A stretch of DNA of 64,000 nt from Archilochus colubris. Its lineage: Eukaryota; Chordata; Aves; Apodiformes; Trochilidae. The notes under the pieces were generated by a model that saw nothing but the letters and a program-made list of their open reading frames with translations, ran no database searches and was not told the DNA's origin. The stretch's first letter is position 1. Every line of letters starts with the position of its first letter. Both the position numbers and the translations under genes were made by a program. This document shows, in pieces, positions 23,524 to 32,503 of this stretch. The stretch covers positions 1,497,549 to 1,561,548 of the forward strand of contig CM041109.1 of the NCBI GenBank assembly GCA_023079485.1, in the 5' to 3' direction.

Positions 23524-24246
23524 TCACTTCTGGCTGGGGGGCCAGTCGCTGGTCTTGCTCTGCTGGACCTCAACACTGGGAACGACCACGGGAGATTTTT
23601 GCTGCCCCTTGATACTGGGAACAACCACAGGAGATTTCTGCTGCCCCTTGATATTGGGAACAACCACGGGGCATTTCTGCTGCCCCTTGATACTGGGAAT
23701 GACCACGGGGCATTTCTGCTGCGTGGTTTGGGAGGACCCCCCAGCTTCATAGCTGAGCTCTGGGCCTGCATATCCCCTGATGCCATAGCCTTCTCCACTA
23801 TAGTACACTGGTCCACCACTGCCCCCATATGATGTCCAGGCATTTTCCCTTGGTGAAGCATCATATTGTATCCCACTGTGGTAGATGGAGCCTCCACCCC
23901 GCCATGAGTCTTCACTGCTGTGCCCCGTTGCCCCCCTGGTGCCATAGAAGGGGACTGTCCCCCCTGAAATACCCCAGACAGGTGTCCCCTGACTGTCACT
24001 ACTTCTTATTACAATAGATCCATCACCACTACAACTGAACCCCCCTGAAATGTCATAGGTGGATGATGCTGGCATGGGCTGAAAGGATGAAGGTCCTCGG
24101 CTGTAGGTGACTGAACCTTCTCTATCACAGAAGAAGGAGCCATGCCCATGAATGGTGCCACCTCTCCATCCTCTGTGGTGAGAGGAGATCTCATGGCTGT
24201 AGCCCCTGTTCCGGCGGACACACTTCCTTCGGAGCCAGTGGTAAAT
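23524..24246 (-). CDS. Loricrin-like EDC protein, exon 2 part (CDS begins in exon 1)
   Basis: Exon 2 carries 240 codons of a 248-residue protein; the first eight are in exon 1 at 25120-25143. The acceptor TTTCAG lies at 24247-24252, and the frame joins in phase 0. The first stretch is basic (WLRRKCVRRNRG). The middle is Gly/Ser/Tyr-rich. Near the end come four tandem 13-residue units such as QQKCPVVVPNIKG, and the protein ends SDWPPSQK. Loricrins next door carry one copy of a QQKCPIAIPHI-type motif and a similar W-P tail, so this is a loricrin relative. At the place where other genes have the exon 2 start ATG-TGC (MC), this one has AAG-TGT (KC). The next in-frame Met inside exon 2 is about 50 residues in. 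I do not know a named gene with these features. The coding call is mine, from splice signals and frame. Confidence 0.75.
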   Translation of the reverse strand: MYHWLRRKCVRRNRGYSHEISSHHRGWRGGTIHGHGSFFCDREGSVTYSRGPSSFQPMPASSTYDISGGFSCSGDGSIVIRSSDSQGTPVWGISGGTVPFYGTRGATGHSSEDSWRGGGSIYHSGIQYDASPRENAWTSYGGSGGPVYYSGEGYGIRGYAGPELSYEAGGSSQTTQQKCPVVIPSIKGQQKCPVVVPNIKGQQKSPVVVPSIKGQQKSPVVVPSVEVQQSKTSDWPPSQK

Positions 24247-25119
24247 CTGAAAGAGAAAAAAAAGAAACCAAACCACCAACAAAAAATCAATGCTGCACTG
24301 TTTTGCTTTGGTTTTGCTCCACAAGAGGTGGGGAGGTGGCTAGTGGTGTGGTCAGAAAAGCAATTCCAAGCTTCAAAGCTGGGCACTGCCCAACTGTTCT
24401 GCAAATGTGAGATCATTTTGACTCTTCTTGGGAGGGCTTTTCTTTTTTTTTTTTTTTATCTCCAAGGTGTATTGCCGGAGCATCAAAATCTGAAATACAG
24501 TCTTTTAACCTCTAAGAACTGCCATAGTTTTTCCCACTGATCTTCATGACTGCAACAGCAGAGCTGTAAAAATAGCAAGGATTAACCCTGCTGCTGTTTT
24601 TAAACTGTGGCAAGAGTGGTGGATCTGGATTTCCATGGAAGATGATGTTGCTGGCTGCATTGTTGCCATCATTGCATCCCCAAAGCTCTTTTGCATGAGG
24701 TGCCATGGAAGAATGTTGCCACTATAGAGTAGAGCACAGGCTTGTTAGCAGATAATATCAAAAATGTGTCCTGCATGTTGCAAAGACCTCCAGACCTGTG
24801 GCTGATGATCAAAGATGATGCAGCCACAGCATGCTGGTCTCACTATGTATTCATCTGGGGTTTCAGCCTCTGGCTCCCAGTCCAGTGACCTGACTTTGCC
24901 TTCTTTCCTTGTGATCTGCTCCTCACAAGGAACCATACAACCCCAAGAACTTTGCTATGGATGCTCAGGCAGCGTGAGTAGCTCTGCAAGCATGTGTCAA
25001 GTTCTCAAATGAAGCTTTCTCCCAGGAATATGAAATAATAAAGTCTCAAAAAAACCCCAAACCAAACCAAACAAACCCCAAAACCAAAGCAAAAACCCAA
25101 GAAAAAAGAGCAGACTTAC

Positions 25120-25143
25120 CTTCTTGAACCATAAGAAACACAT
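25120..25143 (-). CDS. Loricrin-like EDC protein, exon 1 part (MCFLWFKK)
   Basis: Eight codons, ATG to AAG, encode MCFLWFKK and run straight into the donor GTAAG at 25115-25119. Joined to the exon 2 acceptor at 24246 the frame stays open, giving MCFLWFKK followed by IYHWLRRK. An in-frame TAA precedes the ATG directly, and no other ATG lies between it and the predicted cap site, so it would be the first ATG of the mRNA, after about 24 bases. The Kozak context is weak (T at -3). No other minus-strand EDC gene in this window has an ATG in exon 1. Confidence 0.7.
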
Positions 25144-25197
25144 TTAGAGGATAAAAGATGACTGAATGAGGAGCTTTAACACACAGGGAGCTTTATA
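25120..25197 (-). promoter_or_regulatory. Core promoter and exon 1 of the loricrin-like gene
   Basis: Initiator TCATTCA at 25163-25169, TATA box TATAAA at 25192-25197. Exon 1 is about 25120-25167. A 24-bp block shared with two loricrins is at 25216-25239, and an AP-1 site TGAGTCA (TGACTCA on the plus strand) at 25285-25291. Confidence 0.75.
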
Positions 25198-25215
25198 TGG
25201 CATTTAGCATATATG

Positions 25216-25291
25216 GGAAGTGAGACACCTGAAGGAATGTCAGGGATTTATTTACCAATCAAATTCTAATTTCAGTGTTTGCTTTGACTCA
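25216..25291 (-). promoter_or_regulatory. Conserved upstream block and AP-1 site
   Basis: On the plus strand the block contains GGAAGTGAGACACC and ends AAGGAATG; it recurs above the loricrins at 29839-29862 and 35192-35215. GGAAGT and GGAATG resemble ETS and TEAD sites. An AP-1 heptamer follows at 25285-25291. That factors bind here is inference. Confidence 0.6.
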
Positions 25292-25484
25292 TGACATCTG
25301 ATCAATATCTTGCCTTCATCCATCTTGCTGCATTGTATGTGGCAGTAATTGCTACTTCTGTTTAATGATCCTATTCCTGTCCTCCTGCTACAGAGGATCA
25401 CTTTGGCCCCCAGGGAGGGACACCAGGGAAGGTGGGTGGGAATATGGATGCAGGGGATTGCTGAGAAGAGGATTAGCAAGTGTG

Positions 25485-25715
25485 GGGCAGAGGGGGGTGG
25501 TGGCCAGGTCTTGCAGCATCCAGATGAGCCATGTCCTCCACTGCCAGATTTAATAATGGTTTTCTGGCCAGATCCCCCACTGCCACCTTCTCTGCCCCAC
25601 TGCATCCTTCTCCCATACCGCAGCCTGAAGAGTTCCCACACCAGCATCCAGAGGAACCTCCACTACTTGCACCTTTCATCATGCTCTTTGAACATGAAGA
25701 CCCATCCCAGGGAAG
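25485..25715 (-). pseudogene. Frameshifted loricrin relic
   Basis: Roughly 230 bases align by eye with the body of the loricrin at 27.9 kb. In one frame it reads GSSCSKSMMKGASSGGSSGC and then SGCGMGEGCSG. In another it continues GGSGQKTIIKSGSGGHGSSG and then CCKTW. The matching loricrin segments are GSSGSKSII, SGYGIGGGCSSG and GGSGQKIVISSG. The change of frame, the lack of a start and the loss of the tail mark it as a dead fragment. It sits just upstream of the exon-1-coding gene and is in the same orientation as the loricrins. Confidence 0.75.
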
Positions 25716-25719
25716 GTGC

Positions 25720-27665
25720 AGGGAGGCTGGTGTGCAGTGGTGTAGCAGCACTGGTGGCTTGGGGCATCCCTGGAAGGATGAGTGGGATCAGTGGGTACTC
25801 AGGAGATCCTTTATGCTCTCAGGTGACAAATGCTCAGAAAGCATCTGGTGGCCACACAGTAGGTCAGTCCCTCCAGCATCTTCCTGCTGGCTCCAGTGGG
25901 AGGTTTCATGAGGAAGACATTTGCATCTGAACTAGAAATTCATTACAAATTAAGTACCCATTTGGGTATTTTGCAAGGGTACTGTAGATGCTCTGAGGAA
26001 GCCTGAGGGCCCTGGAGAGAATTGTGGAGATGTGAATACCCTAACACTTGTGGATTAGTTCTCTTGTGAAGGATTATGCCTCCGAATGCCTTCCTTCCAC
26101 TTGGAAAGAGCACCAAACACCAGGGACTCCAGGGACACTGATCCAAAGAGCTGCTCTGGCCATGCAGTGCTGCTCATGATGGTGTCCATGATGTAGACTG
26201 TGGGGATCCAGTTTGACCCTGCAGCACAACTCTGCCAGGTCTGCTTAGCTCTGAGAGCAATTTTGCCCTGGGGACAATGAGTCTCAGCTTTGGCAAAAGG
26301 CCACATCTGCTGGGCAGAAAGAAGTTCATGGGGGGGTGGTGCTGCCCGTGGCATTTCAAGGCAGGGTTCCAAAGGTTGGGCAAGGAGAAATAAAAGCCTG
26401 GAGACATTATTTGGAGTGCGCTGAGCTGCCTGTGGGGCTTGCTGCTGGTTTTATAATTTGCTTCTGTCTTGTTGACCCAGTCTGTGAGGTTTACCCTCTG
26501 GGGAGAGCTCCTGCCAGGTTTGCAAAGCTGTGAGGGAAGTGGAAGGATGATGTGAATGTGGACAATGGTGTTATTTGCAACCCCAGGGACCAAGAACTTT
26601 CATGGAGCGTCATCATGAGTCCCTGCCCTTCAGGACTGAGCATGTTGGACTCGATTATGGCTCTCAGCATCACTTCATAGCTCCACAGACATGGTCATGG
26701 GGTGCTGGTACCTCAGAGGACTTAAAGCAATGAGCTGGGATGGCTGCACCATGCACAGACACCAAAGGGATCATAGAATTTTCATAGAATCATTAAATTC
26801 CCAGGGTTGGAAGGGACCTTTAAGATCATCCAGTTCCAACCCCCCTGCCATGGGCATGGACACCTCCCACCAGCTCAGGTTGCTCAGAGCCCCATCTGGG
26901 CTGGGCCTTAAAAACTTCCAGGGATGGGGCAGCCACCACCTCTCTGGACAACCTGTGCCAGGGTCTCACCACCCTCATGGTGAAAAACTTCTTCCTCAAT
27001 TCCAATCTAAATCTCCCCTCCTCTAGTTTGAATCCATCCCCCCATGTCCTATCACTCCCTGACATCCTAACAAGTTCTTCCCCAGCTTTCCTGTAGCCCC
27101 TTCAGATACTGGAAGGCCACAATGAAGTCTCCTGGGAGCCATCTCCTCTCCAGACTGAACAACCCCAACTCTCTCAGTGTCTTCATAGCAGAGGTGCTCC
27201 AGCCCTCTGAGCATCCTCGTGGCCCCACCTCCATGTCCCTCCTGTAACAGGGGCTCCAAACCTGGACTCAGGACTCCAGGTGGGGTCTCACAAGAGCAAA
27301 GTAGAGGGGGGACAATCACCTCCCTCCACCTGCTGGCCACGATCCTTTTGATGCAGCCCAGGATCTGGCTGGCTTTCTGGGCTGCAAGTGTGCACTGTTG
27401 GGTGATGGGTGCTATGGATTCTATGGGTGCTTGATGTTTTAGGCTGTGCTGTTACCCTGTCACACAGCCCAGGGTGGGGAGAAATGAAAGTGGAAACTCC
27501 CTGTGGCTATGGATTGGGTAGCTTTAGAGCTGCATCTACAGCACAGTACTATTGAACCCATCATCTTCTTGAAAAAGAGGAGTGAGGTGTCTCATCAGAT
27601 GGACTTCTACCTTCCAAGAGCTGATGGCAATATAATAAAAAATGAACTCCCCCCAAAAAGAAAAC
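25720..27665. other. Intergenic with a long CR1 copy
   Basis: No gene supported. The main element is the CR1 copy at about 26771-27425. The part between the relic and the CR1 shows no clear loricrin similarity to my eye. Confidence 0.5.
26771..27425 (-). repeat. CR1 LINE fragment, about 650 bp
   Basis: The longest CR1 copy in the window, reversed. It starts ATCATAGAATTTTCATAGAA, runs through GGTTGGAAGGGACCTTTAAG and on to the CTGGACTCAGGACTCCAGG and CTGGCTGGCTTTCTGGG segments deeper in the element. Confidence 0.9.
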
Positions 27666-27682
27666 TTTGAGATATTGTGACA

Positions 27683-27688
27683 TTTATT
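27683..27688 (-). promoter_or_regulatory. LOR: Poly(A) signal of first loricrin
   Basis: AATAAA on the minus strand, about 250 bases past the stop codon. Confidence 0.7.
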
Positions 27689-27936
27689 GCCCATATAACA
27701 TGCCCATTGGAAAAGAAGCATTCAAAAGTTTGGGTTGCCTTTCAAAGACCACCCAACACCAGCTGAAGGGCACCAGGATCTTAATTCTGGAGTCCTCATC
27801 ACAGGAACACAACATCAAGGGAGGAAAAGAGAACACGCTGGTAAGAAAGAGGCAAAGAGACCAGGTCTAGAGGGACAAAAGGTGACATGGCAGAGGCAGA
27901 GCTGCTCTTGATGAGTGTCAGGGCCACATGTGGTTG

Positions 27937-29184
27937 TTACTTCTGGTAGCTGGGAGACCAGGGGCAGGCCTGCTTGGTCTGATGGGACTCGATGTGGGGA
28001 ATAGCAATGGGACATTTCTGCTGCGTGGACTGGTGGGACCCCCCACTGCTCCCTCCAGAGCTGATGACGATGGTGTGGCTTGAGGAACTGCCACTGCTGC
28101 CACCAGATCCTCCACTGCAGCATCCAGAGGAGCCCCCTGCTCCACCACCTGAGCCGATGATGATCTGGTCAGATCCCTCACTGCTACCACTGCACCCTCC
28201 TCCCATGCCACAGCTGGAGGATCCTCCACTGCAACATCCAGAGGAACCTCCACTGCCTCCACCTCCAATGATGATCTTGCCTCCTGAAGAGCCACCACTG
28301 CATCCTCCTCCTATCCCATAGCCTGAGGATCCCCCAACACAGCACCCAGAGGATCCCCCACTACTTCCACCTCCAATTATAATCTTTGATCCTGATGACC
28401 CAGCACTGGATCCCCCTCCCATGCCACAGCTTGAGTGTCCACTGCAGCATCCAGATGAGCCCCCTCCTCCACCACCTGAGCTAATAACAATCTTCTGCCC
28501 AGATCCCCCACTTCCACTGCTACATCCTCCTCCTATCCCATAGCCTGAGGATCCTCCACTGCTACATCCAGAGCAGCCTCCACTGCCTCCACCTGCAATG
28601 ATGCTCTTTGATCCTGAAGACCCACTGCTGTATCCTCCCCCCATTCCATAGCCTGAAGATCCTCTGCTGCAGCATCCAGAGGATCCCCCACTACCTCCAC
28701 CTCCAACTATGATCCCACCTCCTGAAGACCCACCACTGCGTCCCCCACCACAGCATCCAGAGGAGCCTCCGCTAATTCCACCTCCTGACATGCTCTTTGA
28801 TCCTGAAGAACCATCACTGGATCCTCCTCCCATGCCACCACTGGCTCCCCAACCACAACATCCAGATGAGCCACCCCCTCCGCCACCTGAGCTAATAATG
28901 GATTTCTGGCCTGATCCCCCACTGCCACCACTGCATCCCCCTCCCATGCCCCAGCCTGAGGAGCCCCCACTGCAGCAGGATCCACCTCCTCCACCTCCAG
29001 AGCTGATGATGATCTTGCCAGAGCCCCCACTGGAGCTACCTGAGCCTGAACCCCCACAGCAGGAGGAGCCCTGTGCCTGGTGGCTGGAGGAGCTGCCCCC
29101 GTGGCAGGAGGAGCCCCCACTGTGGCATCCACTGGACTGGGAGGACATTCCATGGCAACCTCCGGAGCTCTGTCTGGAGCACAT
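27937..29184 (-). CDS. LOR: Loricrin, first of three
   Basis: A 415-residue Gly/Ser-rich protein. The start is the ATG at 29184 (MCSRQSSGGCHGMSSQ), 15 bases into exon 2, which begins at 29199 after a TTGCAG acceptor. Residues 1-60 are Ser/Cys/His/Gly-rich. The body repeats Gly-loop units of the type GSSGCC, SSGYGIGGGCS, and GQKIVISSGGG or SKIIIGGG, so short hydrophobic Ile/Val patches punctuate the glycine loops. The tail has TQQKCPIAIPHIESHQTKQ and ends WSPSYQK; its Gln and Lys are the likely transglutaminase sites. Loricrin is the bulk protein of the cornified envelope. Birds have several loricrin genes (LOR1-3), and I do not assign the number. Open antisense frames (Pro-rich) are artefacts of GGN codons. 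Confidence 0.92.
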   Translation of the reverse strand: MCSRQSSGGCHGMSSQSSGCHSGGSSCHGGSSSSHQAQGSSCCGGSGSGSSSGGSGKIIISSGGGGGGSCCSGGSSGWGMGGGCSGGSGGSGQKSIISSGGGGGGSSGCCGWGASGGMGGGSSDGSSGSKSMSGGGISGGSSGCCGGGRSGGSSGGGIIVGGGGSGGSSGCCSRGSSGYGMGGGYSSGSSGSKSIIAGGGSGGCSGCSSGGSSGYGIGGGCSSGSGGSGQKIVISSGGGGGGSSGCCSGHSSCGMGGGSSAGSSGSKIIIGGGSSGGSSGCCVGGSSGYGIGGGCSGGSSGGKIIIGGGGSGGSSGCCSGGSSSCGMGGGCSGSSEGSDQIIIGSGGGAGGSSGCCSGGSGGSSGSSSSHTIVISSGGSSGGSHQSTQQKCPIAIPHIESHQTKQACPWSPSYQK

Positions 29185-29740
29185 CTTGGAGCAAAGAATC
29201 TGCAAGAAACAGTTGTCAGAAAAGAGCCCCCTGGAGATGCTGCTGAACCTTTGACAGAAAACCAAAGATGGAGCAGAACCCTGGCAAACCCCCATCTTCT
29301 GCTGTCTTACAAGAATGGCAGCTTCAGAAACTCCCTCCCCCTTGTTAGAAAGAAGGAAAGACCGGCAAGGAAAAGCTCCCAGGTCTGCAGATCATAACAA
29401 TCCCAGAAAAACTCCATGTGTGGGAAGACTGAGAGTCATCCCGGGGAACTGCACACATGCTCTGACAAGCTCAGAGCAGGCGGTCTGTAAATTTTAATCC
29501 CACTGAAGAAAATCCTGGATTTATAAATTGCTGCCACTCCCAGATGCTGAGAATTCAGCCCTAATTTTGTGCCCTCGGAACACCAATGCCAACGTCCTCC
29601 TGCAAGGAAGGCCGTCCTGTTGGCACACCAAATTCTTGTCAAAGAATCCCATCTGACCTCAAGCCCCTCATTCAAAGCAAGCTCAGGGAACACCTGGTAG
29701 AGAAACTTTGCTGAAAAAGGTCCCATGTCAATGGGCTTAC

Positions 29741-29816
29741 CTTCAGTGGAGCTGGAAAGGTGTGTGAGGCTCGGTGGCAGTTGAATGAGGAGCCTCGGGA
29801 TAGGTGCGTTTTTATA
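29741..29816 (-). promoter_or_regulatory. LOR: Core promoter and noncoding exon 1, first loricrin
   Basis: Donor GTAAG at 29736-29740, exon 1 about 29741-29786, no ATG. Initiator TCATTCA at 29782-29788, TATA box TATAAAA at 29810-29816. The shared block is at 29839-29862 and the AP-1 heptamer at 29908-29914. Confidence 0.8.
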
Positions 29817-29919
29817 TCGTGTGCATTCTGCTCTTCAGGGAAGTGAGACACCCAAAGGAATGCTGAAAGATTGATCTACTGAGCTGGACTTTAGCTACCT
29901 CCTTCTTTGACTCACTTGC

Positions 29920-32330
29920 AGCAGAGAGGTGATCCGAAGGAGATGCATTGGTCACGTTCTGCAGGTGTTAATTCTACTTAATGATTCGTTTCCGGGAATC
30001 TTGCTCCGAAAAGTTGAGGGCGAATGAATCCTGGGGGACGTTTCCCCTGAGAGTCCCCACCCTGGAGATCCCCACTGTGTTCCTGCAAGGCTGCAGCTCC
30101 TTGGGTGCTCAGCAAAGAGTGGAGATGGAACAGATGTTGAGGGATGAAGGCTGGAATGAGTTTGTGGTAGAGGGTGGTGGAAGGACGAGGGGAAAGCATG
30201 TGTTGGACTTGAGACGCAGAGAATTTTGGGGAAAAAGGGTCTCCTCAATGACTGAGGAGCTGGACAGGGGGCAAGAGGACCTTGAGCCTGCTGGGAAAGG
30301 CAACCATATGCTCAGCAGGCCAGAGGTACAACCTCTGGTGGGGCAGTGCACTGCTTTAGAGCACCTCAGCCCAGGTACATTTCTGAAGGCCCTGTGAGGA
30401 TGTCAGAGACATGGGGGCCGTGTCCCCTCACCCTTTTGGGAGCTCAAGGTGGATACTGCTCTTGGATGGAGCAGAGAGATCTGTGCTCATCTCCAGTCTC
30501 CCAGGGCTCCTGACCAGCTGGTAGGGGAAGCCTTGAAATCTTTCTCCTTGCCAAGGTGCATTTGAAGGCCATCAAGACCCTACCCTTGAACTCTAGGACA
30601 TGAAACATTTATTCTCTCTCAACAACATTGTCTGAAGGCCCTGCTTCACAGGTCAGCCCACCCACCCCTGAGTCTATGGGGGCATCCGGGTGTTTTACGT
30701 GCAGGAGAACAACAGTTACTGCAACACTGGCTGCCGTGTTTTGCAGCAGCTTCATCCTGGCCTTGCATCATGCATGCTTGGAGGCTGACAGCAGCATCCA
30801 CCCCCGTGTGAGACTGAGTAGAGGAAAGCATAATTGAGGGTTTTTTAGCTGAGAGGATGCATGACAGCAGCCGTAGGGCCACCCCTGTCACCCTGAACAT
30901 CATTTTGAGCCCCACGCAACTTCATTGGTATGGGGACAGGAGCATCAGCACCAGGGTGCAAGGGGCTTCCTTCATTTTTGCTTTGGATTGCCTCAACTCT
31001 GCTCTCATCACCAATCTTAAGGTCTCTCTGCAGTTCTGGCTCTCACCCATGGAGCGTGGGTGTTGAGCATCACAACACTGATCCCTTCTGTGCCTTCAAC
31101 CCGTAGGGACTTGCACAAAGGGACACATGAGATCTGCAGCTCATGGGGACCCAGGGTGTGAGGGGAGGCTCTGGAGGCTCTCAGCAGGGGTGGTGAGAGG
31201 TTGGAGAACCCAGGGCTGGACCTTGTAAAAACTGGAAACACTGAACCTGTAGCACATGCACGTGGTTGGCACTTGCCACGTGTGGAGGAACAGCAGGGCT
31301 GGACCTGCAATTTCTGGGGAGGTCAACGTGCTCCAACTCCCCAGATTAAAGGGCAACTTTGATACTTGTGTGAGGTGAAGGCAAGGGTGGATGCAAAATG
31401 CTTCCTGGTGGACACTGCTCCAAATTTGGGTCACACTGCCTATTTCCTGCTGCTCTGTCTGTGCCCTTTCTGGCCCTGCAGCCCAGTAACCCCCAGGATG
31501 AGCTGACAGGTCACATCATCTTGCAACACTGTGAGCATCTCAAGGGATGGTGCCTTGGTGGGCATTGTTGGGACAGAGACAAAAACCTTGGCCAGACCCT
31601 AGAATCCTTTTTTACAGCAGCTTCTTTGGTGCAGAGCAATGCCAAGACTGAGAGCATGGGGCATGGTGGAGAAATGGCTGGGTAAGGGGAACTTAATTTT
31701 CAAGCTAATTTAATTAATAACAGAAAAAAAATTCTGATAAGGCAGAAGCCCATTGGTCAGGATTCATCAAATGTTTGCATGGGTGACGATAGTTTTTATT
31801 CCTAATTTTGTTTCCTGCCCAACGCTTGTGTGTGTGAGATGGACAAAAATACCTCTGAGCTTAAAATTTACCAAACTCAAGACTGTCATCACACATTGTT
31901 TGTCGACTTCAGCACAAACACTTCTGGATGGTTCCAACCATAATGAATGGTCTCCTTGTAATAGATTTAGAGAAATAGACTCCAAAAATCCCCAACTTGA
32001 TCTCCAAAGGTTGCTGCTGCCTGCATTGGAAATCCCTGCAGTGAAATCCCAAGCGTGTGGTTTGCTCTGGGAAGGGGAAACTGAGGTGGACCTGTTCTCC
32101 AGGTTGATGTTACAGCCTTGGTGGACATTGGCTGCAAGAGAGATGCAGATTATCTGCTTGAGCAACAAGGTCTCTCTCAAGGAGGTTCTGTTGCCACCCA
32201 TCTCCTCCAGCACCACATGCTGGAGATTTCCCAGGTGAATGTCTTTGATGTCTTACTCATTTTTTAAAAGTAATCAGGGGGCTGACAAAGGATAAAAGCA
32301 ACCAGGCAAAAGCAGTTTTGTCTGAACACA
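29920..32330. other. Intergenic, no gene seen
   Basis: Open frames up to about 160 codons occur here, but none has EDC composition or paired promoter and splice signals. I noticed no CR1 terminus. Confidence 0.5.
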
Positions 32331-32336
32331 GCAATT

Positions 32337-32342
32337 TTTATT
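32337..32342 (-). promoter_or_regulatory. LOR: Poly(A) signal of second loricrin
   Basis: AATAAA on the minus strand, about 160 bases past the stop codon. Confidence 0.7.
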
Positions 32343-32503
32343 TCTCTTCACACAGATGAGTGAGAAGAACCAGCAGGGAGTCCAGAGTGCAGGGGTGCAG
32401 CACCAAGGGATGAGAAGGGCAGAGAACATGCTGGGAGGGAAGAGCAAACTTGTAAGACAGAGGTGGGGCTGTTCTTGCTGAGAACTGGGGTTTCATGTGG
32501 CTG

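Noticed and set aside
24009..24416. Alternative start in exon 2 of the loricrin-like gene (MRSPLTTEDG frame)
   Set aside because: It uses the first ATG of exon 2 but in another frame, lacks the Gly/Ser body and QQKCP tail, and ends after about 60 residues.
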